DNA from: Stentor roeselii
Taxonomy: Eukaryota; Ciliophora; Heterotrichea; Heterotrichida; Stentoridae
DNA: 64,000 bases
Direction of reading: 5' to 3'
NCBI GenBank assembly: GCA_006503475.1
Contig: RSEH01000102.1
Location: 62,001 to 126,000 of the forward strand
The notes beneath the pieces were generated by a model, which had not been told where the DNA came from, did no database searches, and was given only the letters and a program-made list of their open reading frames with translations. The translations under genes and the position numbers were made by a program. Positions 10,317 through 21,800 of the stretch are shown here, piece by piece (within the stretch, counting starts at the first letter, position 1; each line of letters starts with the position of its first letter).

Positions 10317-11627
10317 ATGGCACAAACAGGAAGAATCGATCAATACGAAATTCAAAAATTACTTGGTTCAGGAGGCTCTGCAGAGGTCTTTCAAGTAAAA
10401 AACAGTGAAACAAGTGAAAAATTCGCATTAAAACTTTCAAACCAATCATTAAGTTTTGAAAAAGAGCTGAAAATAACAAAGAGTCTAAGCCACATCTCAG
10501 GAGTTCCAAAAATTTACAATTATGGTCAGTTCAATAAGAGACCTTATTTTGTTAGTCAACTCCTAGGTCGAAACCTTAGTTACAACAATTCTGAAAAACC
10601 TTTTTCCTTACAATTCATTTCTAAAGTGGCCTGGCAACTTCTGATTCTTCTTGAGAAAATCCATGAAATCGGAGTGATTCACAAAGACCTAAAGCCAAGT
10701 AACGTCTTGCTCTCCTCAGATAATTCTCAAATATTCCTAATCGATTTCGGGATATCATCCACTTTTTTATTAAAAGGATCCCACAAACGTTTCAAAACAA
10801 CTCAAAAATTAATAGGAACTCCAGGATTTGCTTCAATCAACACTCACTTTTCGTTCAAAGCAAGCAGAAGAGACGACTTGGAATCATTGTGCTATTCTTT
10901 AATTTACTTATTCTTCGGAAAACTACCCTGGAGGTCGTTTCAGTCATTAACAAGTTTAGAAAAGTGGAAATTTATCTTGAAAAATAAGCAAAATTTCTTA
11001 AATACTCCAGAATCCAAGATTTTGCCTCAAGAGCTGTGCGAGATGCTAAAATATTCAAGATCATTAAATTATGAGCAGAGTCCTAATTATCAGTATCTTA
11101 GAAGTCTTTGTGAAAAGTTATCAGGAATGACTACGATGGACTTCAAAATAGAAATTTTACAGAAAAAGGAAAAAAGAAAGGGAAGAAAGAGTCAAAAACT
11201 TCAAAGACCCAAAAAAAATTCAAATAAGAGAAATTCAAATAAAACTGTTAAATTTTTTAAGGATGAAAAAGTAGGGGTAAGCAAAAAAATCAAGAATTTA
11301 TCGAGTTGTGAGACTACGGGGGATAAAAGGTTGAAACTTTATCGAAATGATAAAGAAAAAGGGGAAAAGGATGGAAAACTGGCTGTTTCAATATCGCAGG
11401 TCAATCTCATACATAATAAAAAAGGCTCAGACAGTGAATCTGATGACAAGAAATTGAAAATTTCTAGCTGTGACACTCTAACATCTCATGAGTCATCTAT
11501 AGATTCTGATCCCTTAACACCCAAAAGTGATTTACCAGAGTTCAAAAACAGGTTTCTAATATTCAAGCAAACCGCAAAAAACAACTCATTAAATCCTGAA
11601 GACATCAAAAGTTGTATTCTCTTTTAA
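10317..11627 (+). CDS. CK1-family protein kinase with C-terminal CaaX box
   Basis: 436 residues. Kinase domain about 10-275: Gly-rich LGSGGSAEVF, Lys39 in FALKL, catalytic H122-K-D124-LKPSN, D143-F-G, then TPGFASINTH and SRRDDLESL. The last two are hallmarks of casein kinase 1. The catalytic loop reads HKD where most kinases have HRD; this is tolerated since Asp is kept. The tail (285-430) is Lys/Ser/Asp-rich and low-complexity. The protein ends in C433-I-L-F, a CaaX prenylation signal whose Phe favours geranylgeranylation. Membrane-tethered CK1 forms are known (yeast Yck1/2, animal CK1-gamma), but those I know of are palmitoylated. Substrates unknown. No intron. Confidence 0.92.
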   Translation: MAQTGRIDQYEIQKLLGSGGSAEVFQVKNSETSEKFALKLSNQSLSFEKELKITKSLSHISGVPKIYNYGQFNKRPYFVSQLLGRNLSYNNSEKPFSLQFISKVAWQLLILLEKIHEIGVIHKDLKPSNVLLSSDNSQIFLIDFGISSTFLLKGSHKRFKTTQKLIGTPGFASINTHFSFKASRRDDLESLCYSLIYLFFGKLPWRSFQSLTSLEKWKFILKNKQNFLNTPESKILPQELCEMLKYSRSLNYEQSPNYQYLRSLCEKLSGMTTMDFKIEILQKKEKRKGRKSQKLQRPKKNSNKRNSNKTVKFFKDEKVGVSKKIKNLSSCETTGDKRLKLYRNDKEKGEKDGKLAVSISQVNLIHNKKGSDSESDDKKLKISSCDTLTSHESSIDSDPLTPKSDLPEFKNRFLIFKQTAKNNSLNPEDIKSCILF

Positions 11628-11848
11628 CAAATTCAGTAATCCTGTAATTTAAGCTAATCCATAATAAAAACTAAAATTGCGGGAAATTCATGAATAAAAA
11701 TCCTTATTTTCTTAAAAACTCTTAAGAATTATCAGAAATCCAGTAAAATTCTTCAAAATCCAGATGTTTAAATCCTAAAATCTCTTAATTCCTTAATTTC
11801 CCAGTGATGATGATTCAAACTCCAATCATAATCTATAATATTAAATTA

Positions 11849-12184
11849 ATGAGTCTGTTCGATTTGAGTAGGGAAGAACAGCTGGAATGTGAGGCATGGT
11901 TATCAGACATAAAATCCTTCAACAAAGAAACCATTAACCAGAAGTGCCAAACTTACTCATTCAACTTCACTGAAGGAAAACCATCAAATTCAGAAAAAAT
12001 CATCTGGGAAAAGATAAAAACGAAAAAACAAGTATCTTCAAATCTTTTCTCATTAAAAGACCAACAAACCGACCTTCTCGAAGACCAGCCAGACGGAGAA
12101 CCGACTTTGAATCACGAAAGTTTGATTCAAGATTTCAACCTGCGCTTATCAAACGACTCATCTGTAAATGACTCACTTTTCTAG
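11849..12184 (+). CDS. Small hypothetical protein
   Basis: 111 residues from the ATG at 11849 (MSLFDLSREEQLECEAWL). An in-frame ATG at 11804 would add a hydrophobic AT-driven stretch that looks like leader sequence, so the downstream start is preferred. The body is polar, mostly helical at first (EEQLECEAWLSDIKSF), then disordered and acidic. No domain recognised. It lies 221 bp after the CK1 gene and its stop is 17 bp from the stop of the convergent PCID2 gene. Real but unassigned. Confidence 0.55.
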   Translation: MSLFDLSREEQLECEAWLSDIKSFNKETINQKCQTYSFNFTEGKPSNSEKIIWEKIKTKKQVSSNLFSLKDQQTDLLEDQPDGEPTLNHESLIQDFNLRLSNDSSVNDSLF

Positions 12185-12201
12185 TATGTAAATAATAAGA
12201 A

Positions 12202-13362
12202 TTAAATTTCTGCAATTTTAGGGAAAGGGTCGACTCTGCTTAAAACTAAAGTTTTTTGACCTGAACTGATGTAGCCCTTTAGCCACTTCTTGTCAATTAA
12301 ATTGACTAAAATGCACTCGATTTCTAAAAAACTGATCGATTTCACCCCTGCTACGGATAAGGCAGTCACAAGAGACGCGATTTTTACCTGACTGATTTCC
12401 AGGATTTTTGCAGTTCTTTTAAATAAATTTCGGAAAGCGAGAAGTTTGAGTCCTTCCAACATGATAAAAATTCCTTGTTTAATGAACTTGTTTTGATTCG
12501 CAGTTAAAACTCGATCAAATCCGCTGATATTTCCTTGTTTTAAACAGAAAATCAGTTCACCTAAGTCTTTGAGTTTGTACTTCAAAATCAGTTTCTGTGT
12601 AGGAAAGACTCCTTTGTAAGCTTTAACAGGAATTAAATATCGAAGAAGAATTCTTTTATTTTTGTAGTTGTTTTTATCACAGATCCGAAAAGCGAATTCA
12701 AGACATTCTTCAGCTTTTTGCAGTTCTTGTTCATATAAATAAAGCCGCCCTTCATAGTACTTGAATTCCACCTGCTGAGCTTTTGGGAAAAGTTCGATTC
12801 CTGGCAATCTCGAGAACTGACTATTGGCGATTCTTAATAAAGAAGTCACATTTTGCAGGTTGTTCATCCGAAAAGAGGTCTTGAAAGAAATGTTTAAAGC
12901 AAAGTAAAGCCCTACAACTTGGGAGTAAGGAAAAGGACGGGTGACTTGACAAGAACTGACAAACATTCTCAAAGAGTTGATAACTTCTCCCAGTTCTCCA
13001 CATTTAGAGCCTTCTTTTAATAGTCTTTTCGTGTAGTCCTGAACTACGGCTAGGTAGTCGTAACCTCTCTCGTCTTCTTGGTAAAGTTTTATAAGGCTTT
13101 TGTAAGCTGAATTCAGGTGCTTGAAGTTCAGAGGACGCTTTAAAACTGCTAAAATGTGCTCGGTTAAGAAGTTTTGAAGATGAGATTTTTCTGAAAAGTC
13201 TTTACTTGCTCCTTTGTTTAGAACTGACTCTAGGGATCCTGATAGGTATGGCTTGGCTGGCACGTGGATCACTTTTGTTGAGAATAATAAACGGGAAAGT
13301 TCACTGTCGTTGAAATTCAGAAAACAAACAATTGACTCGTTTAACCAGCGATTGAATTCCAT
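12202..13362 (-). CDS. PCID2: PCID2/Thp1, PCI-domain subunit of TREX-2
   Basis: 386 residues, close to the usual ~400. The helical TPR-like body covers about 1-250 (DYTKRLLKEGSKCGELGEVINSL, AEECLEFAFRIC, RILLRYLIPVKAYKGVFP). The winged-helix PCI end follows, with FLEIECILVNLIDKKWLKGYIS and the closing LVLSRVDPFP, which matches the KLVVSKQNPFP end of animal PCID2. In TREX-2 this subunit supports nuclear mRNA export and transcription-coupled genome stability. Start fixed by the N-terminal helix. Its ATG is only 8 bp from the ATG of the divergent neighbour. Confidence 0.9.
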   Translation of the reverse strand: MEFNRWLNESIVCFLNFNDSELSRLLFSTKVIHVPAKPYLSGSLESVLNKGASKDFSEKSHLQNFLTEHILAVLKRPLNFKHLNSAYKSLIKLYQEDERGYDYLAVVQDYTKRLLKEGSKCGELGEVINSLRMFVSSCQVTRPFPYSQVVGLYFALNISFKTSFRMNNLQNVTSLLRIANSQFSRLPGIELFPKAQQVEFKYYEGRLYLYEQELQKAEECLEFAFRICDKNNYKNKRILLRYLIPVKAYKGVFPTQKLILKYKLKDLGELIFCLKQGNISGFDRVLTANQNKFIKQGIFIMLEGLKLLAFRNLFKRTAKILEISQVKIASLVTALSVAGVKSISFLEIECILVNLIDKKWLKGYISSGQKTLVLSRVDPFPKIAEI

Positions 13363-13370
13363 ATTATTTT

Positions 13371-14084
13371 ATGAAAGGTTCTGGTGGGAATAGAAAAAGT
13401 TTAGATGAGAAGATTTTTGAGTTTGCGGAAATGGAAACTTATGATAGGTCTAGAGGAGGTTCGTTGCAACACCATGAACTATCAGCTGTCCAACTAAGCG
13501 ACTACTTAAGTGAAAGTTTGCTAAAGCCATCAATCCTTTCCTTAAAAACCCCAGACCCGTGCGATCTATTTCAAGATCCTCTACAAACCTCCCCATCTTA
13601 TTTCTCAGAAGCATCAAACCACGAGATCGAGCCTTCAAAGCTAGACACAATCCTTCAAAACTTATCATCGAATTCCATAACCTCAGAATCCCTTCTTCTA
13701 AACACAGATCTTGACTTTCTCGAGACAATCTCATCCAAAACTTCGATGTCTCTATCACTGACATATTCAAACACAGTGAGTTCAATTTTTCCAACTTTTT
13801 TATCCCAAAACATTCTTTTAAAATCCCTGCCAGTATCTCCAAACGGAACAGGAGGTTTTAACAGCAGAAGTTTCGAAACAGCAGACCCAAGATACCTGAT
13901 CGACCGAATTGATTTAGGAGTAGACGAAATGGAAGAGCTTTCAGAAGAAGACGAAAAAATATTAAAAGAATCTTTAAATCAAGTCAATAATCAAGATGAA
14001 AACTTTTCCCCTCCTCTGATTCCAGAGACCTCATTTCAAGTAAAAGACACAAAATGCACTTGTGACAAGTGTTCAATTTTCTAG
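13371..14084 (+). CDS. Hypothetical protein with Cys-rich CaaX tail
   Basis: 237 residues, almost all Ser/Leu/Asp/Glu-rich and probably disordered (KPSILSLKTPDPCDLF, ISSKTSMSLSL, an acidic helix MEELSEEDEKILKESL at 185-200). The last residues read C-T-C-D-K-C-S-I-F. The final C-S-I-F is a CaaX box and the two extra cysteines upstream could be palmitoylated, a Ras-like double-lipid layout. No catalytic domain seen. The first ATG lies 8 bp from the PCID2 start codon; a second at 13431 (MET) would leave 68 bp of shared promoter and may be the true start. It is followed 27 bp later by another small gene. Confidence 0.7.
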   Translation: MKGSGGNRKSLDEKIFEFAEMETYDRSRGGSLQHHELSAVQLSDYLSESLLKPSILSLKTPDPCDLFQDPLQTSPSYFSEASNHEIEPSKLDTILQNLSSNSITSESLLLNTDLDFLETISSKTSMSLSLTYSNTVSSIFPTFLSQNILLKSLPVSPNGTGGFNSRSFETADPRYLIDRIDLGVDEMEELSEEDEKILKESLNQVNNQDENFSPPLIPETSFQVKDTKCTCDKCSIF

Positions 14085-14111
14085 GTTGTAAAATCTCATA
14101 ATTAACAGTTA

Positions 14112-14669
14112 ATGGAACGCAATTTTCCTCCTCCTTCATTCCCGACGAGTTTGAACGTGTTTTACAAGAGCAGCCCGAAGACTTTTAAAGAAAGAGACCC
14201 GGAGGCCTGTGGAACTGAAGACGCTCGAAATTTTATTGCGAGGCAGGTGGTCTTGAAAAGAAGGTTTCCCAGGCTTGAAGTCAGTTCTGACATCTGCAGC
14301 GTCTCACCTGCGAAGAAGACTGGATATTTGCATGTCACTGGCCAGGCCAAGCAGAGGATGAGAAGTGTCAGTCCTGTTTATAGGTCTAAAGCTTTTGTTC
14401 CTTGTAATGCTTCTCAAGCTAAAGAAATCAGCTCTAGAAAGGCTTCGATTTTTAAGGATAATCCTTATGATGCACCTAAGGAAATCGCTTTTATTGAGTA
14501 TAAGGCTGATGTTAGCAAAAGGATTAATGGGGACTTTAAAAGGGCGATGAATGATCAGTTCTTACATGATACGAAAAGTTACTTGAATAGCTTGAATACT
14601 TTTGAAATGTTTAGCTCGGTTTCTAGTGAAGGAAGGACTAGGAATAGTTTGAGTTTATTTAAAAATTAA
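14112..14669 (+). CDS. Hypothetical basic protein
   Basis: 185 residues. Contains short basic/Ser-Pro stretches (SVSPAKKTG, SVSPVYRSKAF) and a C-terminal helical part (ADVSKRINGDFKRAMNDQF). No domain recognised. Repeated SVSP motifs suggest a phosphorylated, disordered linker-type protein. It lies in tandem 27 bp after the CaaX protein, and its stop overlaps the tail of the convergent cyclic-nucleotide-binding gene by 11 bp. Function unknown. Confidence 0.65.
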   Translation: MERNFPPPSFPTSLNVFYKSSPKTFKERDPEACGTEDARNFIARQVVLKRRFPRLEVSSDICSVSPAKKTGYLHVTGQAKQRMRSVSPVYRSKAFVPCNASQAKEISSRKASIFKDNPYDAPKEIAFIEYKADVSKRINGDFKRAMNDQFLHDTKSYLNSLNTFEMFSSVSSEGRTRNSLSLFKN

Positions 14670-15783
14670 CTTTGCGATATGAGGAGTTTAGGATTGAGGG
14701 CATCTCGGTTAGGTCGTATTCTAGATCTTCGCTCTCTTGGCCATACTGATAAGGCACTTCAAATATATCTTCTTGCTTGCTACTTTCAATAAACATCTTC
14801 CTTAAAAACCCCCTGCAATAAAGATCCTTAACTTCATAAACCAAGCTATTCGAAGTAACTTCAACAGTAGTCCTGCGAGTGCCCTTCAAAATATACTCCC
14901 TTGTCCCAAAGTAGCTTTCAGGCGGAATGATCCTCCAATCTTCAAACCCATCAAAAGTTCCATGTTTTTCCCTAGCCTTTCCATAAACCAATACAAAAAA
15001 CGACTTACAAGTATCTCCAGGTTTGAAAATCATTGAACACTGCCTGACATTGACAGGTGTCAATTTTTTGCAAAATGCGAAAACCTTTAAAAAAGGAATC
15101 GAAGTGAATAACGGGAAAGACTTAAGAACACGAGTCAGCAAGATGTTGACATGGACAGGTTCCTGTGCGACAATCTTCAAAAGTTCAACAGTTTGAATGA
15201 AAAACAAGTGAAGTTCCGAGCCAGCGACAGCACTAAAGGACTGACTTTCTTCCCCCACAAAAGAATTTTCCCCGACTATCTCTCTTTGATGTCGATTTCC
15301 ACACTTGTGGCCATTTCGAAAAAGCAGGACTTCTCCGTTTAAAATAAAGAAAAAACAGTCCAAAACTTCATTTTCTTTGAATAAATAATCTCCTTTTCGA
15401 ATGTACCTCGATTTCACACTTTTCGCTAGACTTGCAAGCCGAGAAGGTGACAAAGGATAAAGAAAAGAAACATCTTGAAGCCAGGTGGAAATTGAAGAAA
15501 TTTCTTCTCTTTTACGATCTTTTTCTGATTTTAAGCAGATGTTAAAAATTTTCATGAAACTTGGAAGTTTTGAATTGACTTTTGGAAGGACTTGGGTGAT
15601 GAAAAGATGAGGATTGGAGACTTGTTTGGTTTTAGTTAAAGTTGACTGGCTCAGGACTCTTCTATTCAGCAAAGGTTTTCGTTTAAGGTAAAAAGAACTG
15701 TGAGGTGGACTTACTTTTAAGATAGAGTATGAAGAATAACTTGCCGCTGTGATTTTTTCCAGGATTTTTCTATCGATTTCCAT
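14659..15783 (-). CDS. Soluble protein with two cyclic-nucleotide-binding domains
   Basis: 374 residues, no membrane segment. CNBD A spans about 105-220 (FLYPLSPSRLASLAKSV, YIRKGDYLFKENE, CFFFILNGEVLLF, GENSFVGEE). CNBD B spans about 225-345 (LFTSIPFLKVFAF, MIFKPGDTCKSFFVLVYGKA, YFGTREYILKGTRRTTVEV). The phosphate-binding cassettes are divergent: site A lacks the conserved FGE...R order, while site B keeps FG(T)RE and the RRTTVEV arginines. The layout recalls a kinase regulatory subunit without an obvious inhibitor segment. Its start is 75 bp from the divergent four-CNBD channel, so the two probably share a promoter. Whether it binds cAMP, cGMP or neither is not readable. Confidence 0.8.
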   Translation of the reverse strand: MEIDRKILEKITAASYSSYSILKVSPPHSSFYLKRKPLLNRRVLSQSTLTKTKQVSNPHLFITQVLPKVNSKLPSFMKIFNICLKSEKDRKREEISSISTWLQDVSFLYPLSPSRLASLAKSVKSRYIRKGDYLFKENEVLDCFFFILNGEVLLFRNGHKCGNRHQREIVGENSFVGEESQSFSAVAGSELHLFFIQTVELLKIVAQEPVHVNILLTRVLKSFPLFTSIPFLKVFAFCKKLTPVNVRQCSMIFKPGDTCKSFFVLVYGKAREKHGTFDGFEDWRIIPPESYFGTREYILKGTRRTTVEVTSNSLVYEVKDLYCRGFLRKMFIESSKQEDIFEVPYQYGQESEDLEYDLTEMPSILNSSYRKVNF

Positions 15784-15858
15784 TGTTTTATAGGAATTAA
15801 CTGAATTATCTCAGGAATTACCTGAGATTCGGCAGGTAGAAGCCTGTAATCAATAAAA

Positions 15859-18800
15859 ATGAATTCAATTAATCTTTACTACGAAGGAGACAGCAAAAAC
15901 TACGGACTTGAAAGGCTTAGCATGGACCTTCACAGAAGCAAGTTAGAGTCAGACATATTCAAATCAGTCTCTTCAAAAGACTCTATTCCTGAAGTAGAGA
16001 TTTTGGAGAAGATCACATCATTCAGCACTGAAGACTTTCATTACAAGTGGTCCCTGCTGATTTTTGTTTGCAATCTTTACAACTTCTTCACGGTTCCTTA
16101 TTTCTTAGCCATTAAAGGATTTCCTATTGGCGTCTGGCTTGGCTTGGAGCTGTTTTTCGAGTTTATCTTATTTGTTGACTTGCTGGGCCGCTTGTTTTTT
16201 AGAAATATTCTGCAAAGTAAGACTTTTTGGCTGCTTAGTGAAAAAGAATCAATTTTGACTTACTTATTTTTGCTCAGTTCTTCTGGACCTTATTCGTTTT
16301 TGTGTCTTTGCTTTAGTAGAGACCTGAGTAGTTTCCTCCCGGCTATAGTGAGAAGTTTTAAGTTGTTGAGGTACTTTCAGTTAAGGACTTTCTTTTTAAA
16401 TGCTGAGATTATCAGAAAGGAAAATTCTTCTTACAAGGTTGAAGCTTTTAAACTTTTACTAGTCTTGCTGGCCTGTGTTCATTATTTAGGCTGCTTCTGG
16501 ATATTAGTAGCAAGGATCGAACATTCCTTAGGAATCAGCCACTGGACAGAAGATCTTTACTCATCTCATGCTGCAGACTGGGAAATATACACAGATGGTC
16601 TATTCTGGTCAGCAGAGTCACTAACCGGAATAATAATCGAATCAACAAGTGAATACAGCACCGCAGAGGTAATGATCTGCGTGTTAGTGATGCTAATCGG
16701 CGCTGTGACCTACGCGATAATCTTCGGCAGAATCACTTCAATCTTAGAAAAAGAGAACTTCGCGATAGAGCAAAACCGTCAACAAATGGAAAACTGTCAG
16801 ACCTGGAGCGAACAAAGAAAAATCCCAACTGCTTTAAAGAAAAGAATAACAGCTTACTACAAGTTCGCAAGAGAAAAGTTCGAAAAGCAAGTCGATTACA
16901 AATTCATCGATGAACTGCCCCTGTCCTTAAGAACTGAAATTTCCATTTACATGTATCAGGACCTGATCCATAAGGTAAAATTATTCGAACTTGGAGACCC
17001 TTCCTTCATGATGGCAATTATTCGTCATTTAAAACCCAGACTGTACATGCAAAACGACTTCATCATCAGAAGAGGCGACTATGCTAATGAGTTTTACATT
17101 GTCAGGGTAGGCACTGTTGAAGTCCTCGCCACTGATGACGAAACTCAAATCGCCTTAATGGACGAAGGCTGCTATTTTGGTGAAATCGGTCTTTTGTTAA
17201 ATGTTTATCGCACTGTTTCAGTTAGAGCTTGCAAGGCTTGCATCATTTGTTACATCGGCAAAGACCACTTTTTGCAAGTTGTTAAAAGTTTTCCAGAACA
17301 TCAGAATTTTTTACTTGCTGTTGCAGAACAACGGAAAAAATGCCTTCATGTTTCGGATTTTGATAAAAGTTATGATTTGACTGAAGACTTTTCAAGTAGT
17401 GATGACTCGGATGGCTCTGAAGACTTGGAACCTCCAAAGTTTTTCACTGCGAAAGAACATAAAAAAAAGAAGTGGATGAAAAAATTCTGCACTGTTCCCA
17501 GATCGAATGCGCCTAGTGTCGGGTTTATTATTGACCCGCTGAGTCATTTTTATAGAATTTGGACGATGTTGATTAGTGTTTCTTTTGTTTTTTATTTGTT
17601 TTATGTGCCTTTCGCGATTTGCTTTGAAAGTGAAGGTGGAGTGACTTTGAAAGTATTCAACTTTTTTGCGTATTTAGTGTTTTGCGTTGATGTTTTGGTT
17701 AATTTGAACACTGCGATTATTACTGAGTTTGGGAATTACTCGCATTCAAAGGATGAGATTAGAAAGAATTATATTAAGGTTTATCTTGCTTTTGATATTC
17801 TTGCACTTGTTCCTTCTGATTTCGTTTTTTTCTTTTTGGAGGCTCCTCAGTTTGTTCCTGCTTATATTCGACTGCTGAGAGTTTTTAAATATCGAAGAAT
17901 TTTGGATGTTTGGAAGGTTTTAGTTAGAAATACGAGTATTCATTACTCCTCGATGAGACTTTTACTGATATTTTGTGTTATTATTTATTTCAGTCATTTT
18001 TATGCTTGCTTGTTTTTTTATGTTGCTAAGTTGCAGTATTATTATTTTAAGGATGCGAGATATGATGGTACTACTTTTATTTCGACGTTTCAGCATGAAA
18101 GAACTGGGATGCCAGACTTTTTAGATGAATCTTTGCAGAACCAGTATATAGTAATGATCTACATCGGCACATCAGTGATTTCAACAGCAGCCTACGGCGA
18201 CCTTTACCCAGTGGCAGTGATCGAGAAGATGCTCTGTTTATGTCTAATCCTCGTGGCACGGCTTCTAATAGCAATTCTCTACGCAGAAGCATCAACATTA
18301 AACGCTTCCCTAAACGCAAATTACATCCGTCACATAAACAAAGTCCGTTTAATAAAAAAGTGGGTGAAAATAACCCAAATCCCCAAATCTCTAAACCGAA
18401 GAATCCTCGGTTACTACACGTTACTCTGGAACAAGCTAAAAGGTTACAACGACGCCGAGATCATAAAAGAACTACCTGAAGCTCTAAGAACAGACATCAG
18501 TTACTTTTTATTCAAAGGGCTTACTTCAAGCGGATTATTTCCAGTTTCAGATTCAGGCGCTATTTTAAGCATTGTCAGGAGATGTAAAGTTGTTGTTTAT
18601 TGTGCAGAAGAAACCATCATCACTGAAGGAGAACTTGGACTTGAAATGTTTTTTATCATGGAAGGAAGAGTAAGGGTGGTCACTAGTTTGAATGTTGTTT
18701 TGAATAGACTTGGACCTGGGTCTTTTTTTGGAGAAATGTCGATCATTAAACCTGTTCCTGATGTTAGACTTGCAAGTATTGTTGCTGAAACTGACTCTAC

Positions 18801-21800
18801 TCTTGCTATGCTTTCTTTGGAGGATTATAAATATGTTGCAACCATTTTCCCTGATTTTGCTGATAAAGTCACTAAACAGGCAGCTGATAGGGAAGGAATG
18901 AATCGGTCTACATTTTCTACTGAAAATATTCAGGCTTTGAGACAGTATCAAAAATTGGTGGATCAGTTTGAACATGCAGCTGGAATGCCTTTGGATGCTA
19001 TTAAAAGTGATGATATTCAGCAGGAAACTTTGAATGATTTAGAGGTTAAGGTGAAAACTCCTGAGAATAAAATTAGGTGGAAAGAGTACTTGAAGGAAGC
19101 GTTTTATGTGTTTGTTTGGATTTGGAATATGACTTTTATACCTTATAAAATTGCTTTTGAGGTCAAGTTTGAAAAATTTTCGATTTTTATGGAAGCTCTT
19201 ACTATTCTGGTTTACGGTTACTATATATACGAAAACCTAAAAAAAATCTGGCTTCGTAAACGCAGTGACAACATATCAAAGCTCTACTCAATTCTAATCC
19301 AGCACATCCTTCTCTGTTTTCCCTTTCTCCTAATAACCGACTACACAAAGACAGTTTCACAAGCAATCGGTTTATTCAGTTTATTCCGAATCTCCAACTT
19401 CTACCTGATCTTCCCAGTATTTTCGAAGTTAAAACAAAACATAAACTGGTTCATTTCCTTAAGTTTCTTAGAAATCCTGAGCATATTTTTCCTTTTAAAC
19501 CATTTCCTAGGGTGTTACTACATCTTCATCGGCCGACAGTCTCCAAGATACGAGTCATGGATGAGCCTACTAGAAGAAGACGTTTCCGACCTAAGCCTTT
19601 ACATCTACGCTTTTTATTGGGCGAATTCAACACTTTCCCATTCAAGTCTAGGCGACATTTACAGTCTAAACAATTCAGAACGAATTTTTAACTCGTTCAC
19701 CTTCGTTTTAACCTGCATGGCCTACGCGTTTCTTTTCGGCAGCATCGCTTCTCTGTGGTCAGGTTTCGCTTCTCAGCTGAAGTCGAACATGCAAGAAAGT
19801 TACAACTTCGTGAAAGACTTTTTAAGGAAAAAAAAAATTGAAAGTACTTTTTCTGGCTTGATTGACGACTACTATAATTACATTTGGCATTCAAGTCAAG
19901 GCATCCAGGAGCAAATGATTTTGAATGAACTGCCTCATAGCATAAGATCAGCCCTACAGATTCACAGGTTCTCTAAAGCGATGATGGCTTCTCAAGTCTT
20001 CACAGACGAAACTGGGAATATCGACCATAGCATCTCTTTGTCGATCTTCAGAATTATTACTGTTCAACATTATCTCGTCGGAGACGCGATTATTAAAGTT
20101 GGAGATAAAAGTCAAGACATGTACGTCATCCTTGAAGGTGAAGTCGATGTTTTGAATATTCAGGGAAAGAAGGTCTTGGCGACTTTAAAGGAAGGAGCTC
20201 ATTTCGGAGAAGCGAATATTATCCTTAAGAATGAAATGAGAACTGCCACGATAATCGCGACGAAAATCAGTAAAATCGGGATTCTCTCCAAGAAAGACTT
20301 GGAAATTCTCTTCGAAGCTTATCCTCAATGGTACCAGAAACTCGAGGACATCGTGAAGAACAGGATGAAACAAACTTTTAACACTTCTGACCGTGAAGAC
20401 GTTTCAAAGCAAGTCTCAACTATTTCACAAAAGTTGCAGTCAACTCCAAGTTCTTACAAGAAATACACGAAAAGGTCAGAAAAATTAATGGCTTCAAAAA
20501 TTGCTGAACTTTTAGCCCAGACTTCTTCAGGAAAATGGATGACTTTGAACTTTGTGCATTTGATTCTGATTATTTACTCAACTATTTCAATTCCTTTGTT
20601 TAATAACTTCGAGATTCACTCTGACCCGGCTTTGATTTCGATGGAATCTTTGGTCCTTGCTGAGAGTTTCGCTTATTTTTCGCTGAATCTTCGAGATTCA
20701 GTGAGGGCATCAAGAGCGAACAACATGCATTTAAGAAAGACTCTTCTTTACTTTTACAAGAACTTTATATTTGTAGACCTGTTGTCTTGTTCTCCTTTTA
20801 ATCTTCTTTTAGTTCTTGTTCCTGTTGAGGAAAAGTGGCTGTCGGTACCTTTGAGACTTTTAAGACTAGTTGCCTTATCAAGAGTGAACAGTTTATTCGA
20901 AAAGATGGAGATGTACGACAGGAACTTGTCAAAGTACATCAATTTATTCAAAGTCTGCTTTGTGAGTATTCTTGTCATCCACTGGAGCACCTGCACCTGG
21001 ATCTTCATCGCAAGTCGCAGCGAATGGGAAAAAGAGTCAAAGCTCCAGTCAGCGAGTGTGTCGAGGGTGTACGAAATGGCTCTTTACTACGTGATGAACA
21101 TTGTTTCAGGGTCAGGTCACAACAACACGAAGCCTTATTCAGACTCAGAAAGGGTCTTCACAGTCTTTCTTTCAATTATCGGCTTCGGAGTCTTCGCGAG
21201 TTCTTTCGGAATGATTGCAAGTATCTCAGCGGGAAGGATGTCGAAAATGCAAGAAGTGATTCAAAATATTCGCTCACCTTTTAATATCAAGAACAGAGCT
21301 GACCTTCCTCAAAGTGTTCATTCAAGACTCCAACAATACTGCGCGTTTACAAGTGGACTGGGGCAGACAATTGGTCCAGTGAACTATAAAAGTCTTTACA
21401 ATCACTTACCACCCAATATTGTTGGAACTATCATCTATGAATGCAATCGCAGCATGCTGAAAAAATTACCTTTTTTAGCGAATATCGAGTCAGATGACCT
21501 TACGCAGAGGATTTCTCTTTGCCTTGTTCCTCAGATTTACCTTCCAAGTGATTTTGTTATTTATAAAAATGATGTTGGAGAAGAGATGTTCTTTATTGTA
21601 CTTGGAATGGTTAATATTATCGCTGCTGATAATTATAAAATACTTAAAACACTTAAAAAAGGAGAATTTTTCGGAGAAGCTGCACTTTTAACTGCTTCTA
21701 GAAGGATGTGCTCTGTTAGGTCTGCGGGGCTTAGTCTTATCTACGCTTTGAATAAAAACGATTTCTGTGATTTGTTGAAGGACTTCCCTGAACTTGAAGC

